Of a stretch of 64,000 nucleotides of DNA, positions 1 to 8,281 are shown in pieces. Numbering within the stretch: the first letter of the stretch is position 1; every line of letters begins with the position of its first letter. The position numbers and the translations under genes are program-made. The stretch is taken from assembly GCA_000719695.1 (NCBI GenBank), contig JOHN01000019.1, forward strand, positions 57,447 to 121,446, given 5' to 3'. The notes under the pieces were generated by a model. That model was not told where the DNA came from and did not search any database. It saw nothing but the letters and a program-made list of their open reading frames with translations. The DNA is from Streptomyces sp. NRRL F-6131 (lineage in GTDB: Bacteria > Actinomycetota > Actinomycetes > Streptomycetales > Streptomycetaceae).

Positions 1-22
1 CGAGGCGACGAGGCTCTTCCAT
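1..22 (-). CDS. pknB: Start of Ser/Thr protein kinase PknB (partial)
   Basis: Only the first seven codons are in the window: ATG at 22-20, reading M-E-E-P-R-R-L, running off the left edge. A purine-rich AGGGAGAGGG lies 8 bases upstream (31-40 on this strand), a good ribosome binding site. The gene would follow pbpA in the same direction, where actinomycetes normally carry the PASTA-domain kinase PknB. That kinase is the partner of the PP2C phosphatase and FHA proteins encoded here. Identity is inferred from context and the N-terminal residues only. Confidence 0.6.
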
Positions 23-318
23 AGTTCCGACCCTCTCCCTCACACGCCGGCGAGGTTGTGACGTAGGTGTCCCCACACGCTCCGTGTGACGCCGTCCGGG
101 CCCCGGGTGGTTCTGCGGTCAGGACCGGTTCGGCACCGTGCGGACGGCAACGGGTACACCCGCTGCTGCGGACACGCTACCGGTCGGACCGCGCCGGACC
201 CGAGTCGACCGCAGGCCGATATCAGACCGGTATCCGGACAGGGGTCCCGATCGTGACATTTGCCTCACCCGCCGGACCCCGCGCCGGGCCCCGCGCCGGG
301 CCCCCGCCGGCCCCGCCG
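23..318. other. Intergenic region between pbpA and pknB
   Basis: This 296-base stretch has no convincing gene. It should hold the pknB promoter if pknB is not read through from pbpA. An exact 12-bp direct repeat, CCCCGCGCCGGG, occupies 277-288 and 289-300, just downstream of the pbpA stop. It contains GGGCCC palindromes and could act as a weak transcription-slowing structure. No clear long hairpin or promoter is seen. Confidence 0.4.
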
Positions 319-1776
319 TCACTTGCCGAGGACGGCCTGCATCACCGACTTGGCGATCGGCGCGGCGAGCCGGCCGCCGCTGATGCCGTCGCGGTTGTTG
401 GAGCCGTCCTCGACGACCACCGCGACCGCGACCGTGCGGCCGTCGGACGCCTTGGCGTAGGAGGTGAACCAGGCGAACGGCAGGCCCGCGTTGCCCTCGC
501 CGTGCTGGGCGGTACCGGTCTTGCCCCCGACCGAGAGGCCCGGGATCCGGGCGTTCTTGCCGGTGCCGTTCTCGACCACCGAGACCATCAGGTCCTGCAG
601 CTTCTGCGCGGTGGCCGGGCTGATCGGCTGGGAGAACTGCTTTTCGGTGTGCTTGGAGATGGTGGTCAGCGAGGCCGAACGCTCCTCGGCGACCAGGTAG
701 GGCTGCATCAGCGAGCCGTTGTTGGCGATCGCCGCGGAGACCATCGCCATCTGCAGCGGGGTGGCCTGGGTGTCGTGCTGGCCGATGGCGTCCTGGGCGG
801 TGCCGTCCGGGGTCGAGTTGGACGGGTAGACGCTCTTCTCGGAGCGGATCGGGGTGTCCACGGTGCTGTTGAAGCCGAACTTCTCGGCCTGCACCCGCAT
901 CTTGTCCTTGCCGAGGTCGGCGCCGATCTTGGCGAAGACGGTGTTGCAGGACTGGTCCATGCCGGACTTCAGCGTGGCGTTGGCGCACTGCTCCCGGTCG
1001 GACTCGTTCTTCAGCACGAAGTTGGTGCCCGGCAGGGTGTACGGCTCCGGGGTCGAGGTCTGGTCGTCGATGTTCTGGTAGAGCCCGTTCTCGAACGCCG
1101 CCGACGCGGTGACCAGCTTGAAGGTCGAGCCGGGCGGATAGGTCTCGCGCAGCGCCCGGTTGAGCATCGGCTTGTTCGCGTCGGCGTTGAGGTCGGTCCA
1201 GGCCTTGGAGTCGGAGGACTCGTTGCCGGCGAAGCTGGCCGGGTCGTAGGACGGCGTGGAGACCAGGGCGAGGATCGCGCCGGTCTTCGGGTCGAGCGCG
1301 ACGACCGCGCCCTTCTTGTTGCCGAGCCCCTCGAAGGCCGCCTTCTGGGCCTTGGCGTTGATCGTGGTGACGACGTCGCCGCCGCGCTTCTGCTCGCCGG
1401 TCAGCATGTCCAGCGTGTTGCGGAAGAACAGCCGGTCGTCGCTGCCGGACAGGACGCCGTCCTCCAGCTGCTCCAGCTGGCTGGCCCCGAAGGCCTGCGA
1501 GGAGTAGCCGGTGACCGGCGCGTACATCTGGGGGTCCACCCAGGAGCGCTTGTACTTGTAGCGCAGGCCGTTCACGAAGGTGGACTGGGTGATCGGCTGG
1601 CCGTCGACGATGATGTTGCCGCGCGGGTAGGCGTAGCGGTCGTAGACCTGGCGCTTGTTGTACTTGTTGCCCGCCCAGGCGTCGGCCTGGACGCCCTGGA
1701 TCCAGTTGGTGCGCACCATGAGGGCCAGGATCAGCACGAGGCAGAAGATCGAGACCCGGCGGATCGGCTTGTTCAC
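319..1776 (-). CDS. pbpA: Class B penicillin-binding protein PbpA (transpeptidase)
   Basis: The 485-residue protein has one N-terminal membrane anchor (about residues 8-22) and an extracytoplasmic penicillin-binding transpeptidase domain. The three active-site motifs are visible: SxxK as S-T-F-K in YPPGSTFKL near residue 217, SxN as S-C-N in MDQSCNTVF, and KTG in VGGKTGTAQ near the C terminus. It crosslinks peptidoglycan, presumably with the SEDS protein encoded immediately upstream. The GTG start at 1776 overlaps the ftsW stop by four bases (GTGA), which indicates translational coupling. Length matches actinobacterial PbpA, which lacks the large regions of FtsI. Confidence 0.93.
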   Translation of the reverse strand: MNKPIRRVSIFCLVLILALMVRTNWIQGVQADAWAGNKYNKRQVYDRYAYPRGNIIVDGQPITQSTFVNGLRYKYKRSWVDPQMYAPVTGYSSQAFGASQLEQLEDGVLSGSDDRLFFRNTLDMLTGEQKRGGDVVTTINAKAQKAAFEGLGNKKGAVVALDPKTGAILALVSTPSYDPASFAGNESSDSKAWTDLNADANKPMLNRALRETYPPGSTFKLVTASAAFENGLYQNIDDQTSTPEPYTLPGTNFVLKNESDREQCANATLKSGMDQSCNTVFAKIGADLGKDKMRVQAEKFGFNSTVDTPIRSEKSVYPSNSTPDGTAQDAIGQHDTQATPLQMAMVSAAIANNGSLMQPYLVAEERSASLTTISKHTEKQFSQPISPATAQKLQDLMVSVVENGTGKNARIPGLSVGGKTGTAQHGEGNAGLPFAWFTSYAKASDGRTVAVAVVVEDGSNNRDGISGGRLAAPIAKSVMQAVLGK

Positions 1777-3242
1777 GAGGCGGTGCCCCCCTGGATCTCG
1801 GGTGTGGGGGTGGGTTCCACCCCGGGTCGGCGGGCGTTGTCGCTGATCTTCAGCAGGATCGCGACCAGCGCCCAGTTGGCGACCACCGACGAACCGCCCT
1901 GGGCGAGGAACGGCATGGTCATACCGGTCAGCGGGATCAGGCCGGTGACGCCGCCGGCGACCACGAAGACCTGCAGCGCCATGGCCGAGGAGAGGCCGAC
2001 GGCGAAGAGCTTGCCGAACGGGTCGCGGGCGGCGACCGCGGTGCGCAGGCCGCGCTGGATCAGCAGGGCGTAGAGCATGAAGATCGCCATCATGCCGGTG
2101 AGGCCGAGTTCCTCGCCGAAGGAACCGAGGATGAAGTCGCTCTTGGCGGCGAAGTCGATCAGCCAGGAGCGGCCCTGGCCGAGGCCGGAGCCGGTCACCC
2201 CGCCGGAGCCGAGCGCCATCAGGGACTGGCCGATCTGCTCGGTGGCGCCCGGGGGCGGCTTGGGGGCGAAGGCCGCCATCGGGTCGAGCCAGGCGTCGAT
2301 GCGGGTCTTCACGTGGCTGGCGGTGGAGGCCACCGCGACCGCGCCGCCGACCGACATCAGCAGACCGAAGACGATCCAGCTGGTCCGCTCGGTGGCGACG
2401 TAGAGCATCACCACGAAGAGGCCGAAGTACAGGAAGGACGAGCCGAGGTCGTTCTCGAAGACCAGGATCAGCAGGCTGAGCAGCCAGATCACGATGATCG
2501 GGCCGAGGTCGCGGCCGCGCGGCAGGTACAGGCCCATGAAGCGGCGGCTGGCCAGCGCCAGGGCGTCCCGCTTGACCATCAGGTAGCCGGCGAAGAACAC
2601 CGTCAGGATGATCTTGGCGAACTCGCCGGGCTGGATCGAGAAGGCGCCCATCCGGATCCAGATCTTGGCGCCGAAGTCCTCCTTGCGCTCCGGGAAGAAC
2701 GCCGGCGCGGCGAGCAGGACCAGGGCCACCGCCATCGAGATGTAGGTGTAGCGCTGGAGGACCCGGTGGTCCTTCAGGAAGACCATCACCACGATGAAGA
2801 ACGCGATGCCCAGACCGGACCACATCAGCTGGTTGGCGGCGGCCGGGAAGTTGTTGTGCAGCAGCGGACCGGCCTTGTCGAGCCGCCAGATCATCACCAC
2901 GCCGAGCCCGTTCAGCAGGGTGGCGATGGGCAGCATCAGCGGGTCCGCGTACGGCGCGAACCTGCGCATCAGCAGGTGCGCGATCAGCGCGAGGGCGCCC
3001 ATGCCCAGGCCGTAGCCGAGCATGCCGGCGGGCAGCGAGTCGTCCATCGCCAGGCCCACGTTGGCGTACGCCAGGACCGGCAGCAGCACCGCGAAGGCCA
3101 GCATGGCCAGCTCGGTGTTGCGCCGGTTCGGCGTCGCCTGCGGCGAGATGGTGGTGTTGCGGCGGCGCCGGGACGACGCGCGGTCGGCCGGTACGCCGGC
3201 GGACCGGCTGTTCGGGTCGCTGCTCACATCGAAGGTGCTCAT
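1773..3242 (-). CDS. ftsW: SEDS peptidoglycan glycosyltransferase, FtsW/RodA family
   Basis: This 489-residue polytopic membrane protein has about ten hydrophobic segments after a 35-residue cytosolic Ser/Arg-rich leader. SEDS signatures are visible in the C-terminal half, including GSGLGQGRSW and KSDFILGSFGEELGLTG. SEDS proteins polymerise lipid II in partnership with a class B PBP, and the downstream overlapping pbpA supplies that partner. ATG at 3242 has AGGAG close upstream. The Streptomyces protein at this locus is variously labelled FtsW, RodA or SpoVE, so the exact division/elongation/sporulation role is not settled by sequence. Confidence 0.9.
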   Translation of the reverse strand: MSTFDVSSDPNSRSAGVPADRASSRRRRNTTISPQATPNRRNTELAMLAFAVLLPVLAYANVGLAMDDSLPAGMLGYGLGMGALALIAHLLMRRFAPYADPLMLPIATLLNGLGVVMIWRLDKAGPLLHNNFPAAANQLMWSGLGIAFFIVVMVFLKDHRVLQRYTYISMAVALVLLAAPAFFPERKEDFGAKIWIRMGAFSIQPGEFAKIILTVFFAGYLMVKRDALALASRRFMGLYLPRGRDLGPIIVIWLLSLLILVFENDLGSSFLYFGLFVVMLYVATERTSWIVFGLLMSVGGAVAVASTASHVKTRIDAWLDPMAAFAPKPPPGATEQIGQSLMALGSGGVTGSGLGQGRSWLIDFAAKSDFILGSFGEELGLTGMMAIFMLYALLIQRGLRTAVAARDPFGKLFAVGLSSAMALQVFVVAGGVTGLIPLTGMTMPFLAQGGSSVVANWALVAILLKISDNARRPGVEPTPTPEIQGGTAS

Positions 3243-3345
3243 GCTCCTGCCTCGCTCCGCTCGGCAGGGGCGTGCGCCCGTACGCGCCTCTCGACGGCCT
3301 GTTCGCTTCGCTCTCTCACGTGGTAGCCGCTCCCTGACGGCCGGC

Positions 3346-3368
3346 GGGACCCGCGCCGGGCGGGTCCC
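3346..3368 (-). terminator. Intra-operon hairpin after pstP
   Basis: Arms GGGACCCGC (3346-3354) and GCGGGTCCC (3360-3368) pair perfectly around a 5-base loop, directly downstream of the pstP stop at 3385 and before ftsW. There is no T-tract. It may be an attenuator or mRNA-stabilising structure between pstP-fha and ftsW-pbpA, since all genes point the same way. Confidence 0.4.
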
Positions 3369-3384
3369 TGTCGGGTCGCGTCCG

Positions 3385-5055
3385 TCACTTCGGGCAGGAG
3401 TCGGCGCGCTGCCGCTCCTCGTCGGTCAGACCGGGCAGGTCGCTCTGCGGCGCCGCCGGGGCCGCGGCGCCCTGGCTGGGCACGACGGGGGCCGGGGTGG
3501 TGCTCGGCGCGGTCGGGGTCGGGGTGCTCGAGGGCACGCCGGCCGCCGGCGCCCGGCCGGTCGCGGACGGGCTGGGCACGGTGGTGGCCGTCACGAACCC
3601 GGCGTGGGTCGCCACCGTGCCGGCGGCGGCCTGCTGGGTCGGCTGGACGGGCTGGCCGGTCGCCGGGGTGCCGCCCTGGGCGGGCGGGTTGGCGGCGGAG
3701 GCCCGGACGTCGGAGACCTTCCGGCAGAACGCGGCCTGCTCGCCCAGCTTCTTCACCTTGTCGTCGGCGTCGCCGAGGCTGCTCGCCGAGATCGTGTTGG
3801 TGACGTGGGTGCGCTGGTCCTGCGGGAGGAACTTGAGTTCGATGTCCTTGTACGGGGTGTGCACCGAGGACAGGCTCAGGCCCGCCAGGCTCTGGTTCAC
3901 GCCCCGGTAGACCGCGACGTGGTCGCCCTCGGCGCCGACGTAGTACTGGCCCTGCGTCCACTGGTAGCCGAAGAAGCCGCCGGCGCCCAGCAGACCCACG
4001 GTGACCAGGCCGATCAGCGAGAACGTCAGCGCCCGGTTCTTCCGCTTGGGCCGGGGCGCCCCGTCGTCGTAGTCCTCGGTCCCGTAGACCGGGAGCTCCG
4101 CGGCGCCGCCCTCGTAGCCGTCGGCCGGGCCGAAGCCGCCGTCGGGGTGGCCGGCGCCGTAGCCCTCGGCGGGGCCGAAGGCGCCCTGCGGGCCGCGGCC
4201 GAGACCGGCGGCCCGGCCGGCCGGGGTGTCCCGGATCGACTGGTCGGCGACGGTCGAGGACGGCGGGGTCTCGGCGACCGCGCCGACCACCACCGGCACG
4301 TCGTTGAACTGGCCGCTCAGGGTGTCCGTGGCGCCGACGTCCAGGACGTCCGCGACGATGCAGGTGATGTTGTCCGGGCCACCGCCGCGCAGCGCGAGCT
4401 GGATCAGCTCCTGCACGGTCTGCTCGGGCGCGTAGTAGCTGCCCAGGGTGTCCTGGAGGGTCTGGTGACTGACCGGGCCGGAGAGGCCGTCGGAGCAGAT
4501 CAGGTAGCGGTCGCCGGCCCGGACCTCGCGGATCGACAGGTCGGGCTCGACCTGGCCGCGGCCGTCCAGCGCCCGCATCAGCAGCGAGCGCTGCGGGTGG
4601 GTCTCGGCCTCCTCGGGCGTGATCCGGCCCTCGTCGACCAGCCGCTGCACCCAGGTGTGGTCCTGGGTGATCTGCACCAGCCCGCCGTCGCGCAGCAGGT
4701 AGGCGCGGGAGTCGCCGACGTGGACCAGGCCCATCCGCTGGCCGGTCCAGAGCATCGCGGTGAGGGTGCAGCCCATGCCTTCGAGCTGCGGGTCCTCCTC
4801 GACCATCTGCCGGAGCCGGTCGTTGGCGCCCTGGACCGCGTCGCCGAGCAGGGTCAGCAGATCGGCGCCCGGCACGTCCTCGTCCAGCCGGACGATCGAG
4901 CCGAGCACCTCGGAGGACGCGACCTCACCGGCCGCCGCGCCGCCCATGCCGTCGGCCACGGCCAGCAGCCGCGGGCCGGCATAGCCGGAGTCCTCGTTCC
5001 CCTCCCGGATCAGTCCCTTGTGGGAGCCGGCGGCGAAGCGCAGCACCAGGGTCAT
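3385..5055 (-). CDS. pstP: PP2C-type Ser/Thr phosphatase PstP
   Basis: The 556-residue protein begins with a cytosolic PP2C domain (about 1-240). Metal-binding and catalytic signatures are NEDSGY, VADGMGGAAAGE, HVGDSRAYLL, SDGLSG and GGPDNITCIV. A linker follows, then one transmembrane helix near residues 337-360 and an extracytoplasmic tail rich in Pro, Thr, Ser and Ala. This is the standard layout of actinobacterial PstP, which dephosphorylates PknA/PknB and their FHA and cell-wall targets. It lies 53 bases after fhaB. ATG at 5055 gives MTLVLRFAAG, the expected N terminus. Confidence 0.93.
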   Translation of the reverse strand: MTLVLRFAAGSHKGLIREGNEDSGYAGPRLLAVADGMGGAAAGEVASSEVLGSIVRLDEDVPGADLLTLLGDAVQGANDRLRQMVEEDPQLEGMGCTLTAMLWTGQRMGLVHVGDSRAYLLRDGGLVQITQDHTWVQRLVDEGRITPEEAETHPQRSLLMRALDGRGQVEPDLSIREVRAGDRYLICSDGLSGPVSHQTLQDTLGSYYAPEQTVQELIQLALRGGGPDNITCIVADVLDVGATDTLSGQFNDVPVVVGAVAETPPSSTVADQSIRDTPAGRAAGLGRGPQGAFGPAEGYGAGHPDGGFGPADGYEGGAAELPVYGTEDYDDGAPRPKRKNRALTFSLIGLVTVGLLGAGGFFGYQWTQGQYYVGAEGDHVAVYRGVNQSLAGLSLSSVHTPYKDIELKFLPQDQRTHVTNTISASSLGDADDKVKKLGEQAAFCRKVSDVRASAANPPAQGGTPATGQPVQPTQQAAAGTVATHAGFVTATTVPSPSATGRAPAAGVPSSTPTPTAPSTTPAPVVPSQGAAAPAAPQSDLPGLTDEERQRADSCPK

Positions 5056-5108
5056 GCGAGCTGCGCCCCCCTCTGGGTCATGGACGGGATGCTGTCCCTC
5101 ATGCGCTA

Positions 5109-5645
5109 CTACTTCCGCAGTTCGATGACGGTCCTGCCGATACGGATCGGCATGCCCGGCTGGAGCGGGGTCGGCGCGGTCAGGCGCTGACGGTCCAGAT
5201 AGGTGCCGTTGGTGGAGCCTAGATCCTCCACCGTCCACTGCCCAGTCTGGTCGGGATAGATCCTGGCATGCCGGGAGGACGCGTAGTCGTCGTCCAGCAC
5301 GATGGTGGAGTCGTGCGCACGGCCCAGCGTGATGGTCTGGCCCTGCAGCGCGACCGTGGTGCCGGCCAACGAGCCCTGCACCACGACCAGCTGGGTCGGG
5401 GCGCCGCGACGGCGCCCGCCGCCCTGGGTCGGCGGACCGCCGGCCGGGGGCTGGCCCTGCGGGGCGCGCCCGGCCGGTCCGGCCGCGGGGGCCGCCGGAG
5501 CGGCGGCACCGCCCCGGCGGGAGGCCCGGGGGTTCACCCTGGTTCCGAAGAGGTCGCTGCGGATCACCTGGACCGCGACGATCACGAACAGCCACAGCAC
5601 GGCCAGGAATCCCAGCCGCATGACCGTGAGGGTCAGTTCTGACAT
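5109..5645 (-). CDS. fhaB: FHA-domain protein FhaB (FipA-like)
   Basis: This is a 178-residue protein with an N-terminal hydrophobic helix (about residues 7-27), a Pro/Ala/Gly-rich linker, and a C-terminal forkhead-associated domain. The FHA core is visible as TLGRAHDSTIVLDD, SSRHARIY and DLGSTNGTYLD. FHA domains bind phosphothreonine and recruit substrates of the neighbouring kinase. The mycobacterial counterpart links PknA to division proteins. The gene lies 13 bases after fhaA and 53 before pstP in one operon. Confidence 0.92.
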   Translation of the reverse strand: MSELTLTVMRLGFLAVLWLFVIVAVQVIRSDLFGTRVNPRASRRGGAAAPAAPAAGPAGRAPQGQPPAGGPPTQGGGRRRGAPTQLVVVQGSLAGTTVALQGQTITLGRAHDSTIVLDDDYASSRHARIYPDQTGQWTVEDLGSTNGTYLDRQRLTAPTPLQPGMPIRIGRTVIELRK

Positions 5646-5658
5646 AACCGCGCCCGCT

Positions 5659-6525
5659 CTACCCTTCGACCTGTCGGTAGACGATGGTGGTGGAGCCCAC
5701 GACGATTCGAGAGCCGTCGCGGAGCGTAGCGCGCTGGGTGTGCTGCCCGTCCACCACGATGCCGTTCGTCGACCCCAGGTCCAGCACCATCGAGGGTGTC
5801 CCGGGGCGGATCTCGGCGTGCTTGCGGGAGACCCCGGGGTCGTCGATGCGGACGTCCGCCTCGGTGGAACGGCCGAGCACGCAGGCGTTCCCGGAGATCT
5901 GGTGGCGGGCGCCGTTCACTTCGATCCAGCGCCGGACCGCGGTGCCGTGGCCGGCGCCCGGGAAGGGGCGCACATTGCCGGCGGCGGTCGCGGGCGGCCC
6001 GGCCGGAACGGCGGGGGGCGCGGCCGGCGGCGGGGGCGCGGCGTACTGGGCGCCGCCGCCCTGCTGCCAGGGCGCGCCGGGGGCCGGGGCGGCCGGCGGG
6101 CGGCCGTACCCGGGCTGGGTCGGCTGCGCGGGGGCCTGCTGCTGCGGCTCCTCCGCGGCGAGGGTGCGGCTGCGCACCCGGTACAGGCCGGTGTCGAGGT
6201 CGTCGGCCTTCTCCAGGTTCACCTGGAGCGGGCCCATGAAGGTGTACCGCTGGGCCTCCGCGTACTCGCGGACCATGCCGGCGAGCTCGCTGCCCAGCTG
6301 CCCGGAGTAGGGGCTCAGCCGCTCGTGGTCGTGCGGGCTGAGCTCGACGATGAAGTCGTTGGGCACGACGGTCCGGTCGCGGTTCCAGATGCTCGCGTTG
6401 TTGTCGCACTCACGCTGCAGCGCGCCGGCGATCTCCACGGGCTGGACCTCGGACTTGAACACCTTCGCGAAGGTGCCGTTGACGAGACCCTCAAGTCGCT
6501 GCTCGAACTTCTTCAGCACTCCCAT
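5659..6525 (-). CDS. fhaA: FHA-domain protein FhaA with DUF3662 domain
   Basis: The 288-residue protein starts with a DUF3662 domain (about 1-120: FEQRLEGLVNGTFAKVF). A Pro/Gln/Ala-rich linker follows, then a C-terminal FHA domain with VLGRSTEADVRIDD, SRKHAEIRPG and DLGSTNGIVVDG. Mycobacterial FhaA binds phosphorylated MviN/MurJ and couples PknB signalling to lipid II export. It is the first gene of the minus-strand operon. ATG at 6525 is preceded by GAAGGGGG. Confidence 0.93.
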   Translation of the reverse strand: MGVLKKFEQRLEGLVNGTFAKVFKSEVQPVEIAGALQRECDNNASIWNRDRTVVPNDFIVELSPHDHERLSPYSGQLGSELAGMVREYAEAQRYTFMGPLQVNLEKADDLDTGLYRVRSRTLAAEEPQQQAPAQPTQPGYGRPPAAPAPGAPWQQGGGAQYAAPPPPAAPPAVPAGPPATAAGNVRPFPGAGHGTAVRRWIEVNGARHQISGNACVLGRSTEADVRIDDPGVSRKHAEIRPGTPSMVLDLGSTNGIVVDGQHTQRATLRDGSRIVVGSTTIVYRQVEG

Positions 6526-6943
6526 GGGGCACCCCCTTCCAGGGTTCGTTCGCCTGCCTGCCGACCGGATTCCGGGGGGAGCCGGTCGCGCCTACTTGCG
6601 GTACTTCCGTACTGATCGTATCCACGCCGGGGCCATCCGTACGGTTCCCGGACCACGTGGTGCCCGGGGGTGGGCTCGGACACACAGGGTGACGCATGCG
6701 GGCGGCGGCATGCCAGGGCTACCCGCCGCACGGGCCCGCCATCCCTCGCTCGCCTGTTCGCCGGGCATCCGTTCGGATGCGCTCCGCCTCCGCGGGGAAC
6801 GGATTCGGAGGTGACCCGCAGGTCGTGCTACTGTTTTGCATGTCGGAAGGGGCGCCCACCGGGTGGCCCGATCGAAGAACCGCGAAGGCCACATGGTACC
6901 GAGCGGATCGGCTGATCGACCGGCAAGCGGTGAAAACACCCAT
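6526..6943. other. Divergent intergenic region, fhaA operon and tRNA-Leu promoters
   Basis: 418 bases without a convincing coding region; the short frames here lack ribosome binding sites and family features. It should contain the minus-strand promoter for the fha-pst-fts-pbp operon (the less GC-rich part around 6595-6625) and a plus-strand promoter for tRNA-Leu. TACTGT at 6829-6834 is a possible -10 element, but no matching -35 is convincing. Confidence 0.4.
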
Positions 6944-7027
6944 GCGCGGGTGGCGGAATAGGCAGACGCGCTGGATTCAGGTTCCAGTGCCCGAAAGGGC
7001 GTGGGGGTTCAACTCCCCCCTCGCGCA
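6944..7027 (+). tRNA. tRNA-Leu (anticodon CAG)
   Basis: The acceptor stem pairs GCGCGGG (6944-6950) with CTCGCGC (7020-7026), and A7027 is the discriminator. The anticodon arm is CTGGA-TTCAGGT-TCCAG, giving anticodon CAG, which decodes the very common CUG codon. A long variable arm (GCCC-GAAA-GGGC) marks a class II tRNA, and the T arm is GGGGG-TTCAACT-CCCCC. CCA is not encoded. I see no integrated element or duplicated 3' end nearby, so this copy is not visibly used as an attachment site. Confidence 0.97.
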
Positions 7028-7032
7028 CAGCG

Positions 7033-7065
7033 AAGCCCCGCAGATCTTCGGATCTGCGGGGCTTT
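7033..7065 (+). terminator. tRNA-Leu terminator
   Basis: A perfect 14-bp stem (7033-7046 with 7051-7064) closed by a stable TTCG tetraloop, ending in TTT, sits six bases after the tRNA. It can also serve the convergent histidine kinase gene ending at 7142. Confidence 0.93.
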
Positions 7066-7141
7066 CTCGTTCTCCGGCCCTCCGGCCCTCCGGCGCCGGC
7101 ACGCCCCGCGGCGCCGGTGCCGGGCCGGCCCGGGCTCCGGG

Positions 7142-8281
7142 TCAGGAGGACGGGGCCGGGAGGTCGGCGCGGACCTCGAAGCCGCCGTCCGAGGTCGGCC
7201 CGGCGGTGAGCGAGCCGCCGAGCAGCTGTGCGCGTTCGCGCAGGCCGACCAGGCCGTGGCCGCCGCCCGGCAGGACCTCGGCGGGGCGGACCGGCGGGGC
7301 GTCGTTGCGCACCTCGACCCGCAGCCGCCGGCCCCGGGCCCGGATCCGGACGTGCACGGCGGCCTGCGGCGCGTACTTGCTGATGTTGGTGAGCGCCTCC
7401 TGGACGGTGCGGTAGGCGGCCCGCTCGACCGCCTCCGGCCAGGGCCGGTCACCCGGGACGAGCTCGGTGTCGGCGGCCAGTCCGCTCTCCTCGATCAGCC
7501 GGGGCAGATCGGCCAGCCTGGGCTGCGGGGCCAGCGGGGTGCCGGTCCGCGGACCGCCGGCCCGCAGCACGCCGACCATCTGCCGCAGCTCCTCCAGGGT
7601 GCGCACGGACAGCTCGCGGATGGTCGCCGCGACGCCCGAGGCCGCCGCGTCCCGGGTGGACACCTGGAGCGCGCCCGCCTGGATGCTGATCAGGCTGACC
7701 TGGTGCGAGACCACGTCGTGCATCTCCCGGGCCAGCCGGCCGCGCTCCTCGCTGAGCACCCGCTCGGCCAGCAGCCGGCTCTCCCGCTCCTGCCCCCGGG
7801 TGAGCTCGTCCAGCCGCGACGCCAGCTCGCGCCTGGTCCGGGAGAGCAGACCGGTGGCGGCCGGGCCGGCCGCCAGCATCACCGACTGGATGGCGTACAG
7901 CGCGGTGTCCCGGGTCGGTTCGAAGGACTGCTCGGAGAGCGGCCAGTGGAAGAACTCCACCACGGCGAAGAGCGAGGCGCAGGGCACCACCACCCGGGGG
8001 TGGGGGCGTTCGGCGGCCACCGTGTAGACGGCGGTTATCGGGGCGAGCCAGATGTCGTCGAGGTAGCTGCCCGGCATGGTCAGCAGCAGCACGGTGACCG
8101 GGAAGCGCCGCCGCCACAGCAGCGCGACGGCGGCCAGCACCGACAGCAGGGTCTGCCAGAGCGGGGCGCCCCGGGCCACCAGGGCGGCGTCCACCAGGGA
8201 GTAGAGGGCGGGCAGCAGGATCATCAGCCAGGGCGCGGTGAAGCCGGCCGGCAGGCGTCGTGCGGGAGAGGGGTCGCTCAT
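7142..8281 (-). CDS. Sensor histidine kinase, NarL/DesK class
   Basis: The 379-residue membrane kinase has about four N-terminal hydrophobic segments (residues 15-140). A coiled linker follows, then a HisKA_3 dimerisation box GRLAREMHDVVSHQ with phospho-acceptor His188. The C-terminal ATPase part ends with EALTNISKYA (N box) and GGGHGLVGLRER (G box). Its ATG at 8281 overlaps the stop of the response regulator (ATGA), so the two are translationally coupled. No periplasmic sensor domain is present, so the signal is probably sensed in or at the membrane. The divergent MprF-like gene hints at envelope stress, but that is inference. Confidence 0.92.
   Translation of the reverse strand: MSDPSPARRLPAGFTAPWLMILLPALYSLVDAALVARGAPLWQTLLSVLAAVALLWRRRFPVTVLLLTMPGSYLDDIWLAPITAVYTVAAERPHPRVVVPCASLFAVVEFFHWPLSEQSFEPTRDTALYAIQSVMLAAGPAATGLLSRTRRELASRLDELTRGQERESRLLAERVLSEERGRLAREMHDVVSHQVSLISIQAGALQVSTRDAAASGVAATIRELSVRTLEELRQMVGVLRAGGPRTGTPLAPQPRLADLPRLIEESGLAADTELVPGDRPWPEAVERAAYRTVQEALTNISKYAPQAAVHVRIRARGRRLRVEVRNDAPPVRPAEVLPGGGHGLVGLRERAQLLGGSLTAGPTSDGGFEVRADLPAPSS

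Noticed and set aside
277..300. 12-bp direct repeat as a CRISPR or mobile-element end
   Set aside because: Only two adjacent copies with no spacers, no transposase and no target duplication.
67..2073. Long plus-strand open frame of 668 codons
   Set aside because: It is antisense to pbpA and ftsW, has no ribosome binding site and shows the Arg/Gly/Val composition of GC-rich shadow frames. The same applies to many other long frames, for example 12237-15100 and 46044-48968.
6944..7065. tRNA-Leu as an integration site
   Set aside because: No duplicated 3' tRNA end, integrase gene or shift in composition was seen on either side.
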